DNA of 64,000 nt from CALVUJ01 sp045128835 (GCA_045128835.1 JBGVRX010000002.1:1-64000); one strand, 5' to 3'. Positions 42,501 to 51,323 are shown, counted from the first letter of the stretch. Notes: generated by a model from the letters alone, not told the origin. Translations and numbers: made by a program.

Positions 42501-45500
42501 GAAGTGATGTTGTTGTTGGCGAAGTAACTTATGGGGATACTAGTAAGACTATAAATGTAAAGACATTAGATGGTAATAATACTAAGACGGTTACTGTAAC
42601 GACTACTGGATATATGATTTCTAATGAGGAACCATACATAACAGTAGGATTCACTTTTGAAAGTTCGTATTTAGGAAAAACTTATGTATATGAAAACTTA
42701 ATTCCTAGTTCAATAAAACAAAAAGAATTAAGTATTAAACTAAATGATATAAAAACAGTAGTTTATGGAGATGAAGAGCAAACTTTAACTATGGAATTAG
42801 TTGGAGAAGATTCTCTACCAGTAAATAGCGATAGTATTGAAGATATAATTGTCTTATATAGAAGTGATGCTCAAAATAGTGATGTAGGTACATATAGCAT
42901 TTATGCAGAAAGTATTCATAAAGGATATAAACTAAATGTTTTAAATGAAGCTGTATATGTAATTAATCCTTTACCAGTAGAAGTTAATGTTGAGGATCAT
43001 AAAAATGTTTTGATTACGAATAAAACTAATGATATTGAGTTTACTTATACTAGTGAATTAGATTTACCTATTAACTTTGAAATTAAGAAAAATAATGAAG
43101 TAGTTGCAAAAGTAATTAATAAGAAAGTTAGTGTAATTAATGATGAATTGTATGCAGTAGGATATGATTTTGAAGTATATCCTGTTGTGGATTCAGCTAA
43201 CTATGAAATAATAGCCACTCCAGGTAAGTTTGATATTTTAAATCCGGAAGATTATTATACAATTACAATTAGTTTTACTAAGGACAATAAAGTTGTAAGT
43301 GGAGACCTTTATTATGATTCTAAAACAATTGAAGTAGTTGTAGATGCTAAAGTAAATGATGATGAGAATGCTATTGTTACATATAGTAAAACTATTAACG
43401 GATCTTCTACAGCGATAATTAAAGATGCTAAAAAATACGAGGTAATTGTTTCTGTTGGATCATATTCTGTAAAGAGCAATATTGAAATAAATAAGAAAAC
43501 TATAACTGCTAGTGCGAACAACTTATCATTTGTATATAATAGTCAAGTTCAATATCCTACATTCACTTTAAATGATGTAGTTGGTGAAGATGATGTGCAA
43601 ATTAAAACAAATGAACCACAAACTATTAACGCTAAAGAAAACTATGAGATAATGCTTTCTTTAGAGGGCGAGAGTGTTAGTAACTATGTTTTATCTACTA
43701 GTCTTGTTACATATAGTATTGCCAAAAAAGATGTTACTCTAGAGGTAAATAAACATAATAATATAATGGAATCTAACAAAGATTATATTTCTGATTTTAC
43801 TTTTGTCTCAAGTGTAGATAAGACTCTTCTTGGTAATGTAACTTATGTGATTTGTAATGCTAGTGATGAAGAAATAGCTTATGTTGTAAACGGTGAAGTT
43901 ACTACTTTAGAAAATAAAGTATATGGAGTAGGAGAATATAAGGTTTATGTTCTAGTTGATGAAAATAACTTTAATGTTATTTCTTCTATTGCAGGAGATT
44001 TAGAAATCGTAGAAGATAATAGTTATTATAGTGTTGTAGTAGAATTTAAAAAGGGGCAAACTTTAGTTAATAAAACAGTTGAATATGATGGCTTTAATAT
44101 TGATGTTACAGTAAGTGTAATTATTTCAGAAACAAGTGAATCAGTTAGTGATTTTACTGTTGCTGTAAAAAATAGTGATGGTTATACTTCTATTAGAAAT
44201 GTAGGAGACTATATAGTTGAAGTTGCAATTGATGATGTTGTATATAGCCAAGCGGGCACAATTAAAGTTACTAAGAAAACTTTAAAGACTACAGTTGATT
44301 GTGTTAGTTTCGTTTATAATGGTCAAAAACAACAACCAACATTTGCAATTAGCGAATATGTTGAAGGTGATGATGTAAGCGTTGTTACTTCAACTGCTAC
44401 ATCAGTAAATGTAGGAGAAAATTATAGTGTTAGTGCAACTTTAGTTGGTGAAGATGCTGTTAATTACAACTTAGAATTTACTACTCAAATTTATGAAATT
44501 GAAGCTCTGAAAGTTGAATTGGAAGTAAAACCTTATCGTTATTTAAAACTATCAGAAGTAGGAGAAGATGTTTTCTTTGAATATACAATCAAAAATAACG
44601 GAAGTTTAAACCCAACTATTGTTTATGAAATAAGAAAAGGAAACGATGTAGTTGCAACTGTTAGTAATAATCAAGTTAGTGTAGAAGATGGTGCTACATA
44701 TGGCGTAGGAGAATATAAGGTTTACGCGACTATAAAATCTCGAAATTATTATGTAGAGAAGTCAATTCCTTGCGACCTAGTAGTTGTTGAAGATAAAGAT
44801 TATTATATAGTTGAAGTTACTTTTATTAAAGAAGATAAAGTAATTAGCGAAAGTATATATGATGGTAAAGAGATTTTAGTAAATGTTTCTGTTTCACTAT
44901 TAGAAACTGGAGAAAGTGTTGAAAAATTTGAGTACGTCATTAATAATTCTAGTGATACTAAGATTATTAATAGAGGCACATATAAGGTTAGTGTTTCAGT
45001 AGATAATGTTACATATAATGATTATGCTCAAATTGTTGTAGCTGCTAGAGAAATTGATTTTGTGTATGATTCAATTAGTTTCGTATATGATGGTAATTTT
45101 AAGCAACCAACATTATCTTTAGTAGGCTGTGTTTCGGGTGATGATATTGCAGTTAGAGCCGTTAATAGCACTGTAAATGTAGGTGATTATACATTAAATG
45201 GAGCACTAGTAGGAACTAGTATTTCAAACTATGAGTTAGTTAGAGAAATAACTGTAGATTATTCTATAACTAAAGCTAAATTAGAAGTTACAATAGATAA
45301 AGTTTCTTCAGTATTTGGAAATGATGAAAATATATTAACGTTCACATATAAAGGTAATGTTTCTAGTAAAGATAATATATATAACTTTATTTCGTTAGAA
45401 AAAGAAGATGGAAGTGAAGCTGGTTATTATGATGTTACTGGAACTAATTCTAATAGCAACTATGAAGTTACTTTTATTGGTGAAGAAGATGCATATGAAA

Positions 45501-47398
45501 TTAGTAAACGTCCATTAACTATTGATATTAGTAAGATTACAATTACTTATGGTGAAGCTCATCAACCATTAACTTCTAGATTAATTGTTGGCACTCTTGT
45601 AGGTGATGATAAATATGATGATATCGTAAGAATTTATAGAGATGAAGGAAATAATGCTGGTGTATATACAATTTATTTTGAAAATAAATCAAACAATTAT
45701 GATATTCAAGAGATAACATCTACTTATACAATACTTCCTAGAAAAATAGAGGTTGCTATAAGTGACGCCACTAGTGTATATGGTGATGCATATGAAGAGA
45801 TTAAAGTTGATTTAATAAGTGGAACATTAGCAAGTGGAGAAACTTTAGATGACGTATTTGAAGTTTATTGCCCGTTAGAAAGAAAAGTAGGTATATATGA
45901 AATAGTTGCTAGAGAATTAGGTAATGTAAACTATGAATTAACTGCAAGATATTCAAATGAAAACTATTCAATTTATGAGATTACAAAAAGACCTATAACA
46001 ATTGCCGCGGATGATGTTAAAGTTGATAGTGATACAACATGGAGCCAATTAGAGCCGCTTATAAGATATGAGATTCTTTCAGGAGATATTTCAGAAAATG
46101 ATAATTTAAATATCGAATTAAGTATAGAAATGCAATCTGGAATAACTTTAACTGAACAAAACTATGACACTGTTTTCGGTGGTGGTACTCATACTATAAA
46201 AGTTAAAGCTTCTAATAGTAATTACAATATGAATATTATTTATGGTAAATTAGTAGTTACAAAATGTATGGTCTCGATTCAAGGTATTGTAACAAGTTAT
46301 GTTTATGATGAAAGTTTAAATGTTGTGCCTTTTAATTGGAGAGAAAACATTGTTAATTACAATATGAGTGCTAATGATAATAGTTTTGAATATGTTTTAA
46401 CAATGCTTGATGTAACAACTGGTGAATATGTTCAAGTTGAAACAGTTTCTGGTGCGGGAGACTATATTTTACAAATAAATATCGTTTATACTCATGCATA
46501 TGAATTCGAAAAAGGAACAAAGTCAACATACAATATTTTTGTGGATAAAAAGGATATTAGTGATCAAATAACTATTTATAATATTCCTAGTAATAATAGT
46601 TCTAAATATAATACTTTAGGCTTCTTGCCAGGAGCAGAACTTCCTTCTGATTATCAATATGTATTCTTTAATGAAAGTTTACTTTGTGATGAGGAAGAAG
46701 TTGAAATGGCACTTAACGCAGGTAACTATGTATATAATGTTGTTATTGATAATCTTAATTATAAAGGAAGTAAAACAGTAGAATTTGAAATAACTAAGGT
46801 TGATATTTCTGAAAACATCAGTTTCAATAAGTCCGTTAATGAAGTTGTAATTGCTACTGAAATTAATAGTGTAGTTGCTAGCGTTGAAGAATATGATGTA
46901 GATATAAATTATGTTTATTATAAAGTTGAAGGTAGTAACTTAGTTGAAGTTAATGAAGTTGTTTCGGGAACATATCTTGTTAAAACTATTATAAGTAATA
47001 GAAACTATTGCGGTTATAAAACACTACAAATAGAGGTAATTACTTCAGTTTCAGGTAAAATAGATGAAATTAAGAATTTAACTGCATTATTTGAAGAAAC
47101 AGAAAATGAGGAAGAAAAGGCTGTTTTAATAGAGCAAATGACGGCACTGTTAAATAGTCTAACGCAATCTGATTTAGAGCAAATTCAAGCCAATTCAACA
47201 TATCAAGAAGCAATCTTACAATGGGAAACTAAACATGAAAATTATGTTGCAAGATTAGATGAATTAGAAAAAGAATTAGCAAGAAAAGATGCAATCGTGC
47301 TATGGACAATTATTGCTTCTTCAATAGTTGTTGTAGGGACAATAATTACTATGAGTATAATATTAGTTAAAAGGAAAAATAAAAAGACATTAGCTTAA
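39518..47398 (+). CDS. Giant 2626-residue repeat surface protein, membrane-anchored
   Basis: The N-terminus has a signal peptide (hydrophobic FFMLFAFFSFFII, cleavage near VSAAS). An InlB-like segment follows (GYKFFGWYDSSGK). Residues about 280-760 form a strand-rich, beta-helix-like region. MBG-type domains fill about 1040-2250, including three repeats of about 258 residues starting near nt 43250, 44020 and 44795, then TYGEAHQPLTSRL and SVYGDAYEEI units. The C-terminus has a coiled coil, one membrane helix (IVLWTIIASSIVVVGTII) and a KRKNKK tail, but no LPXTG sorting signal. GAAAGGAGA precedes the ATG. It closes the second cassette; an adhesin-like role is a guess. Confidence 0.85.
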   Translation: MNKNKKCLNFKSVFFMLFAFFSFFIINNSSNVSAASCGMFEKKVTITTSISNPSGGAIEAPSEVCVGYFSSGTNATISLKTLNEGYKFFGWYDSSGKLVANGARSFEQKITTSGTYKYTAKVELVANVTYVVIGAGDVHLDYGTYEYIVGEEINLISFFEKQEGDITSYLLDGVEVAGSTYKVEDKDVTIQVPFLNSYVVTFVGDGGATPVSISQLVETGDIIDLSASFNFDVYKYVFLNYKIDDVLYEADKYTVANKSVTIRAVTRKKITSFYGSDFNTEIYETLEDALASGETKLYLGANYTITGNITIPSNITLVLPYEANSTSETKNGTEETAGVRLSWSDPDKYLYLTLTVNEGATLTIKGALAVGGIQHYPHQRPAQGHTSGAYSQIVNNGIINLDGTLRTYGLISGKGVLNANNGSKLYEPMMINDYAGGKNTQLLYKASGGHLPFAQIATANIQCKRVINYGTTVYGYASLWALSMINTQTGTIIAACNNDTNCSNQAAIKMKTGSKLEMIYDDSKVIDTKLYSADIHLGDFGVNKIHVYGEIVAGEFSMNASIYGEVSSVGKYFGFSYVYNFIVMDGGTIHIPENRFFKIMPGAIVEVRKGGTLNIDGGLLVYDALIQGNMSEKQYPPSNILEQYGFNKNGVLIVNGTMNINDGAVFAGIIQTTDTTNTATINAKNFNQGDSISVTITDGGKGEYGDNTTIFTLTPRVYGLSGYINIERNTTYKAYSTDTFTLESFAVTSANGCPGTHCESLEIELNLTLTGRILKWENNKYVANVSYYINSNTSGVTIGVGGNTFVSDVNGIVVVTYHFSKGENFYYYTVGKEKETAGHEISVGLYNGPILLDNIVEKTEFLEEEYTKISNESFGLSAKVYYYGNSTPITVSVKDPTLTEGYILYPNSAMSKVEYVSTDDTFIIDDVIKLTVVPAKYEEYLEEHADLVNAQDIVSATTSLYSKFVSYRDACLNNDDKEFTIAYLPHEYASEFVGRSDVVVGEVTYGDTSKTINVKTLDGNNTKTVTVTTTGYMISNEEPYITVGFTFESSYLGKTYVYENLIPSSIKQKELSIKLNDIKTVVYGDEEQTLTMELVGEDSLPVNSDSIEDIIVLYRSDAQNSDVGTYSIYAESIHKGYKLNVLNEAVYVINPLPVEVNVEDHKNVLITNKTNDIEFTYTSELDLPINFEIKKNNEVVAKVINKKVSVINDELYAVGYDFEVYPVVDSANYEIIATPGKFDILNPEDYYTITISFTKDNKVVSGDLYYDSKTIEVVVDAKVNDDENAIVTYSKTINGSSTAIIKDAKKYEVIVSVGSYSVKSNIEINKKTITASANNLSFVYNSQVQYPTFTLNDVVGEDDVQIKTNEPQTINAKENYEIMLSLEGESVSNYVLSTSLVTYSIAKKDVTLEVNKHNNIMESNKDYISDFTFVSSVDKTLLGNVTYVICNASDEEIAYVVNGEVTTLENKVYGVGEYKVYVLVDENNFNVISSIAGDLEIVEDNSYYSVVVEFKKGQTLVNKTVEYDGFNIDVTVSVIISETSESVSDFTVAVKNSDGYTSIRNVGDYIVEVAIDDVVYSQAGTIKVTKKTLKTTVDCVSFVYNGQKQQPTFAISEYVEGDDVSVVTSTATSVNVGENYSVSATLVGEDAVNYNLEFTTQIYEIEALKVELEVKPYRYLKLSEVGEDVFFEYTIKNNGSLNPTIVYEIRKGNDVVATVSNNQVSVEDGATYGVGEYKVYATIKSRNYYVEKSIPCDLVVVEDKDYYIVEVTFIKEDKVISESIYDGKEILVNVSVSLLETGESVEKFEYVINNSSDTKIINRGTYKVSVSVDNVTYNDYAQIVVAAREIDFVYDSISFVYDGNFKQPTLSLVGCVSGDDIAVRAVNSTVNVGDYTLNGALVGTSISNYELVREITVDYSITKAKLEVTIDKVSSVFGNDENILTFTYKGNVSSKDNIYNFISLEKEDGSEAGYYDVTGTNSNSNYEVTFIGEEDAYEISKRPLTIDISKITITYGEAHQPLTSRLIVGTLVGDDKYDDIVRIYRDEGNNAGVYTIYFENKSNNYDIQEITSTYTILPRKIEVAISDATSVYGDAYEEIKVDLISGTLASGETLDDVFEVYCPLERKVGIYEIVARELGNVNYELTARYSNENYSIYEITKRPITIAADDVKVDSDTTWSQLEPLIRYEILSGDISENDNLNIELSIEMQSGITLTEQNYDTVFGGGTHTIKVKASNSNYNMNIIYGKLVVTKCMVSIQGIVTSYVYDESLNVVPFNWRENIVNYNMSANDNSFEYVLTMLDVTTGEYVQVETVSGAGDYILQINIVYTHAYEFEKGTKSTYNIFVDKKDISDQITIYNIPSNNSSKYNTLGFLPGAELPSDYQYVFFNESLLCDEEEVEMALNAGNYVYNVVIDNLNYKGSKTVEFEITKVDISENISFNKSVNEVVIATEINSVVASVEEYDVDINYVYYKVEGSNLVEVNEVVSGTYLVKTIISNRNYCGYKTLQIEVITSVSGKIDEIKNLTALFEETENEEEKAVLIEQMTALLNSLTQSDLEQIQANSTYQEAILQWETKHENYVARLDELEKELARKDAIVLWTIIASSIVVVGTIITMSIILVKRKNKKTLA

Positions 47399-47418
47399 AT
47401 GCTTAATGTCTTTTTTTT
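47381..47418. terminator. Bidirectional terminator inside two overlapping gene ends
   Basis: AAAAAGACATTA, 11-nt loop, TAATGTCTTTTT. It includes the last codons of both the giant protein and the convergent O-antigen ligase-like gene, whose ends overlap by 9 nt. Confidence 0.85.
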
Positions 47419-48829
47419 GCCCTCTACAATAAACTTTTTCGGATAATATTAATAATGCTGAATACAAGAATCCTGGACCAAAATTATGGAAGTGACAGTC
47501 AAATAAAGAAAGAAGAACAAATCCTAATAATGTTATTGCAATAATCATGTTTCCTAGATTTTTGTTTTTCCATAGCATTTTTAGTGTTTGGAACCTATGG
47601 AATAAATATGCAAGTATACCTATAATTCCGCAACATGCTAAAATTTGAACATAAGTGTTGTGGTATCTTGGTGGTAAAAAGTCCCCCGTTTGATAAGTAA
47701 CACCCCAACGATAAGCATCGCATTCATAGAAGCCTTTACCAAAAATAGGAGATTCTTTAAATTGTTTTAAACCGTTTTCGTATATTTCTATTCTTCCACT
47801 GTCATCTGTTCCTGCCTTATAAACTGAAGCAAAGATGTCTTGTATTTTTTCTTTAAATACAATAAAGCCTCCAACTAAACATAAAAATAAGAAGGCGAAT
47901 AAACCTAGATTTTTAATTTTCTCTTTACCGGTGCTTTTTATTAGAGTTAATAAAGCGCAAATTGCATATATAATAGATCCCATAAGCATACCGTTTCTAC
48001 TTTGATTAAAGATTAAGAAAACTAGGAATACAGTACCTATTAAAGAGTAAATCCATCCATTTTTCTTAGTACAAGCAAAATAGAATGGTGCAGGTATACA
48101 GAAAATCATTGCTGAAGCTACATTATTATAATGTCCCCATCCGGTATAAAGGTTACTTCTACTGAATGCTCCATCAGTGACGAATAAACCAGCATCAATA
48201 AGCATATATAGTATTTCGATACACATTAGTACTCCAATAAGAGTAAATAGGAGAGGAAAGTAGTTTTCACTAACTCTTTTCCAATTAACTGTATAGTAGA
48301 AACAGAAGTAAGTAAATCCTAAAGCAAGAATTTGTATTAAACCGAATATTGCCGTTTGTAAACTATAACTTGATGAGAACAGTCCTCCAAGAATATAAGC
48401 TAATCCTAAAGCAAAGAATCCATAAAATAGTTTAGGTACTTTTCTTTTTTCTTTATCCGTGATTAGTTCAAATGTTACTCTTGATAAGATAAATATGAAT
48501 ATTGTGATTCCTATTATTATCATATGTGTTATTGCACTTTGTTCTAAGAAAATTGAAGTTTGTTCTTTTGATAAAGGATTATTACTTTTTGAAAATGTCA
48601 TGTAACTACAACAAGACATTGGGAAAGCACATAATAAATCATCACAAAATAAACACGCTAAGGTAATCATTAAAGTGTACATGTAATAAACTGGTATTTC
48701 TAAGCCAAAAACATTAGAAATAGCAGCTAAACCTATAATTAAAACCATTGCCCAAACTGAATCTAAGCATTTTCTAATTATTTTTATTAAAGGGTTTTCT
48801 AATAATTTAGGATACAATTTTACTAACAT
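47390..48829 (-). CDS. O-antigen ligase/polymerase-like membrane protein (Wzy_C family)
   Basis: 479 residues with about 12 membrane helices. The second half has a Wzy_C-type pattern: NQSRNGMLMGSIIYAI, a long outside loop with DDSGRIEIYENGLKQFKES, PIFGKGF, and RYHNTYVQILACCGIIG. Members polymerise or ligate surface polysaccharides, or glycosylate proteins, on the outer membrane face. No glycan cluster adjoins it. Leftward transcription starts from a promoter that abuts that of the divergent 48945 gene. Confidence 0.85.
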   Translation of the reverse strand: MLVKLYPKLLENPLIKIIRKCLDSVWAMVLIIGLAAISNVFGLEIPVYYMYTLMITLACLFCDDLLCAFPMSCCSYMTFSKSNNPLSKEQTSIFLEQSAITHMIIIGITIFIFILSRVTFELITDKEKRKVPKLFYGFFALGLAYILGGLFSSSYSLQTAIFGLIQILALGFTYFCFYYTVNWKRVSENYFPLLFTLIGVLMCIEILYMLIDAGLFVTDGAFSRSNLYTGWGHYNNVASAMIFCIPAPFYFACTKKNGWIYSLIGTVFLVFLIFNQSRNGMLMGSIIYAICALLTLIKSTGKEKIKNLGLFAFLFLCLVGGFIVFKEKIQDIFASVYKAGTDDSGRIEIYENGLKQFKESPIFGKGFYECDAYRWGVTYQTGDFLPPRYHNTYVQILACCGIIGILAYLFHRFQTLKMLWKNKNLGNMIIAITLLGFVLLSLFDCHFHNFGPGFLYSALLILSEKVYCRGQKKDIKHLS

Positions 48830-48863
48830 GTTTTACTCTACCTCAATTTCTTTGTTTTATATA

Positions 48864-48881
48864 TTATTGCAAGTGCAATAA
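48864..48881. promoter_or_regulatory. Perfect 18-bp palindrome, probable operator
   Basis: TTATTGCA, AG, TGCAATAA lies in the leftward promoter of the O-antigen ligase-like gene, next to a 12-bp palindrome TTTCAATTGAAA (48886-48897) that forms the two back-to-back -35 boxes. Position and symmetry suggest a dimeric repressor site. Confidence 0.5.
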
Positions 48882-48891
48882 AAAGTTTCAA

Positions 48892-48920
48892 TTGAAATGC
48901 GTTTTTTTCTGTGATAGAAT
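48892..48920 (+). promoter_or_regulatory. Promoter of the 48945 gene, back to back with a leftward promoter
   Basis: Rightward TTGAAA, 17-nt spacer, TAGAAT. On the other strand TTGAAA (48886-48891) begins a leftward promoter with ATAATA or TATAAA about 17-24 nt further. Confidence 0.7.
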
Positions 48921-48944
48921 AAAAGCGTACATGGAGGATGGCAC

Positions 48945-49505
48945 ATGAAACTAAAATATAAAAACGCGTTAGGTATAATGTACCAAGGAGAACCAACTTT
49001 AACAAAGGTTATCCAAAAATTTGTGGATGAATTTCCAGAAGCATTCCAAAGAAAAATTAATTTAGGAAGGGAAAACGGAATTACTTCAAAAGAAGGAAAG
49101 AGATATGAATTCGAAGAATCAGGAAATGAATTCAGTGTATCTTTAGGAAGCAGTACTAATTGTAGTAAAGAGTACATAAATTTATGGCTAAAAGGTATTA
49201 GTAATGATGATATGACTTGCTGGCCTAGATTTGAAGGTGAAAGACTAATTGGATATATAACTATGTATTTGTATCCAACAGAAGGTAGAGGAAAACCTTT
49301 AATCGTTAGTTATGATTATTATGTAAAAAAAATAGATAAAAAAGTTATGTTAACAATAACTACTAATGTTAACTCAGAAAATAAAGATAATGGAGATAGA
49401 TTAGAAGCATATGGATTGCTTGGTGTACAACAAGATGTTATAAATGGATATTATCAAGTTGATACAAATCAAATCTTAGCTGATAATAGAACAGGTTCTA
49501 GGTAA
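48945..49505 (+). CDS. Hypothetical protein
   Basis: 186 residues, no signal peptide or membrane segment. Aromatic and charged, with strand-forming stretches (YEFEESGNEFSVSLGSS, GYITMYLYPTE, YDYYVKKIDKKVMLTITT) and a final LGVQQDVINGYYQVDTNQI. I recognise no family. TGGAGG precedes the ATG at 8 nt. Divergent from the O-antigen ligase-like gene with a shared control region; a terminator overlaps its stop. Confidence 0.7.
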   Translation: MKLKYKNALGIMYQGEPTLTKVIQKFVDEFPEAFQRKINLGRENGITSKEGKRYEFEESGNEFSVSLGSSTNCSKEYINLWLKGISNDDMTCWPRFEGERLIGYITMYLYPTEGRGKPLIVSYDYYVKKIDKKVMLTITTNVNSENKDNGDRLEAYGLLGVQQDVINGYYQVDTNQILADNRTGSR

Positions 49506-49521
49506 CACTAGAACTTTTTTA
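49495..49521 (+). terminator. Terminator overlapping the 48945 gene stop
   Basis: GTTCTAG, GTAACA loop, CTAGAAC, then T-run. The stop codon is in the loop. Confidence 0.9.
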
Positions 49522-49540
49522 TAAAAAACCAATTTACTAC

Positions 49541-49569
49541 TTGAAATAGTAAAAGTTATTTGGTATTAT
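49541..49569 (+). promoter_or_regulatory. Promoter of rplS
   Basis: TTGAAA, 17-nt spacer, TATTAT. Confidence 0.8.
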
Positions 49570-49573
49570 ATAC

Positions 49574-49630
49574 GAGCATTATGCTGCAGGTGGTCCGCTC
49601 ACATAGTTTGATGAACACTTAAGATACGAA
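49574..49630 (+). promoter_or_regulatory. L19 ribosomal protein leader
   Basis: A leader between the promoter and rplS contains GCATTATGC and the segment TGCTGCAGGTGGTCCGC, which resembles the conserved core I recall for the Bacillota L19 leader. It presumably binds L19 to limit rplS expression. Identified by eye only. Confidence 0.65.
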
Positions 49631-49646
49631 AAAGGAGGATGTCGCT

Positions 49647-49997
49647 ATGAACATGAATTTAGTAAACGAAATTACAGCTACTCAACTTAGAAAAGATATC
49701 CCTGAATTCAGATCAGGAGATACAGTTAAGGTTCATGTTAGAATTACTGAAGGAGAAAAATCTCGTATTCAAATTTACGAAGGTTTAGTAATCTCTGTAA
49801 AAGGCGGAGGCGTTTCAAAAACTTTCACAGTTAGAAAGATTTCAGGAAGCCAAGTTGGAGTTGAAAGAACATTTATGTTTAACTCACCAGTAATTGCTAA
49901 ATTAGATGTAGTAAGAAGAGGTAAAGTACGTCGTAATAAAATCAATTACATTCGTAACTTATCTGGTAAAGCCGCTAGAATTAAAGAAGCTAACTAA
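49647..49997 (+). CDS. rplS: Ribosomal protein L19
   Basis: 116 residues: FRSGDTVKVHVRITEG, RIQIYEGLVISVKGGG, TFTVRKIS, GVERTFMFNSP, and a basic RRGKVRRNK segment are typical of L19, which sits at the 30S-50S interface. AAAGGAGGATG precedes the ATG. Its own promoter and leader indicate independent control; a terminator follows, and rbgA, rnhB and lepB lie just beyond. Confidence 0.97.
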   Translation: MNMNLVNEITATQLRKDIPEFRSGDTVKVHVRITEGEKSRIQIYEGLVISVKGGGVSKTFTVRKISGSQVGVERTFMFNSPVIAKLDVVRRGKVRRNKINYIRNLSGKAARIKEAN

Positions 49998-50004
49998 TAA
50001 GAAG

Positions 50005-50032
50005 AAAAAGGAATTAAGCATTCCTTTTTTTT
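50005..50032 (+). terminator. Terminator of rplS
   Basis: AAAAAGGAAT, TAAGC loop, ATTCCTTTTT, then T-run. Confidence 0.9.
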
Positions 50033-50065
50033 TATATAAATTATATAATTAATATGGGTGATAAT

Positions 50066-50638
50066 ATGACGGAAAAAGAAAATGAAATTACCGTTAAACT
50101 TAAATGGGGATTAGATGAAACTAAACTTAATTTTGTTAATAAAGGTGTTAGATTAATTACTAGTTTTGTTTTAAATGATACTTATTTAGTTAAGAATGAT
50201 GCTGATATAAATAAAGACTCCAATTTACAAATATTATCACAAGCAATTATTTTAAGAGAAGTTGAGAGTTCTCAACCTGAAAAAGTATTAATCTATAAAG
50301 ATAAAAAGCATGATGAAAAAGGAAATATAATAGAGTGTAAAAAATATTCGTGCCCTATAGTTGATATGGATAAAACCCATGATTTGTTTGAGGCTATTGG
50401 TTATAAAGAATGTTTTACTGTGGAGCAAGAATGCTTGGAGTACGAAATGAATGGAACAAATATATTTCTTGAATACATTCCTGATATTGGATTATTCTTA
50501 GAATTAGAGAACAATAATAAGAGTGTGGATGAATTAGTGTGTATGTTAGATGAGTTTGGTATAGCATATTATGAAGATGATTATTTTGTAAAAAAGGCTA
50601 GTTTAATGCTAGATGAAATAAGAAAACAAAGAAGGTAA
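50066..50638 (+). CDS. CYTH-domain protein (triphosphate tunnel fold)
   Basis: 190 residues. The N-terminal ENEITVKLKW carries a variant of the ExExK signature of CYTH proteins. Alternating strands with charged residues (AIILREVESS, KVLIYKDKK, FTVEQECLEYEMN, IFLEYIPDIGLFLELE) fit the tunnel-shaped fold that binds inorganic or nucleoside triphosphates. The activity (triphosphatase, thiamine triphosphatase or adenylate cyclase) cannot be fixed. GGGTGAT lies before the chosen ATG. lepB begins 4 nt after the stop. Confidence 0.8.
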   Translation: MTEKENEITVKLKWGLDETKLNFVNKGVRLITSFVLNDTYLVKNDADINKDSNLQILSQAIILREVESSQPEKVLIYKDKKHDEKGNIIECKKYSCPIVDMDKTHDLFEAIGYKECFTVEQECLEYEMNGTNIFLEYIPDIGLFLELENNNKSVDELVCMLDEFGIAYYEDDYFVKKASLMLDEIRKQRR

Positions 50639-50642
50639 GAAT

Positions 50643-51323
50643 ATGAAAAATAAAAAAGTTGAAGAAGTAAAAACTGAAGAAAAAAAAGAACCAGTTGTAG
50701 AAACAAAAGTTGAAGAAGAAACTAATCCAGTAAAAGCGTTTTATAAGAAACATAAAAGTAAATTTAATTTTGCTTATATGATTATTATATGTTTGATAGT
50801 GGCTAAACTTTTAACTTCTTTTGTGTTTATTAGTGTTATGGTTGATGGCTCTTCAATGTCACCAACTTTAACAAATGGAGATAAGGCAATAACAGATGGA
50901 TTATTTTATAAAATTGGTGGTATCGATCGTTTTGATATCGTTATTTTTGAAGAGAAAGGTTATGAAGAAAGATTGGTAAAAAGAGTTATCGGATTGCCGG
51001 GAGAAACTGTTAGATTTGAAAAAGGTGTTCTTTATATTAATGGAGAAAAAGTGGATCAAGATTTTATTCCTGAAGAATTAGCTGCTCAAACTGATACTCC
51101 TTACTATAATGATACGTTTGAATGTACTTTAAAAGATGATGAGTATTATGTTGTAGGAGATAATAGAGTTCATGGTAAATCAGCAGATTCTAGATATTTT
51201 GGGCCTATTAAAAAGAGTCAAATTAAAGGTGTAGGGTTATTAAAATTTGCAACTTGTAAATCTGTTAGTGAAAGTGGCGCATGTAAAGGCTTAAAGCTAA
51301 TTTGGCCAACAACAGTAAAATAA
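50643..51323 (+). CDS. lepB: Signal peptidase I
   Basis: 226 residues, membrane-bound, removes signal peptides outside the membrane. A charged cytoplasmic N-terminus of about 40 residues precedes one helix (YMIIICLIVAKLL). The catalytic Ser71 is in GSSMSPTL and the Lys113 in ERLVKRVIGLPGE; GDNRVHGKSADSRYFGPI is the conserved box E. Located between rplS and rbgA as in many Bacillota. It presumably processes the exported cassette proteins encoded in this window. Confidence 0.95.
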   Translation: MKNKKVEEVKTEEKKEPVVETKVEEETNPVKAFYKKHKSKFNFAYMIIICLIVAKLLTSFVFISVMVDGSSMSPTLTNGDKAITDGLFYKIGGIDRFDIVIFEEKGYEERLVKRVIGLPGETVRFEKGVLYINGEKVDQDFIPEELAAQTDTPYYNDTFECTLKDDEYYVVGDNRVHGKSADSRYFGPIKKSQIKGVGLLKFATCKSVSESGACKGLKLIWPTTVK

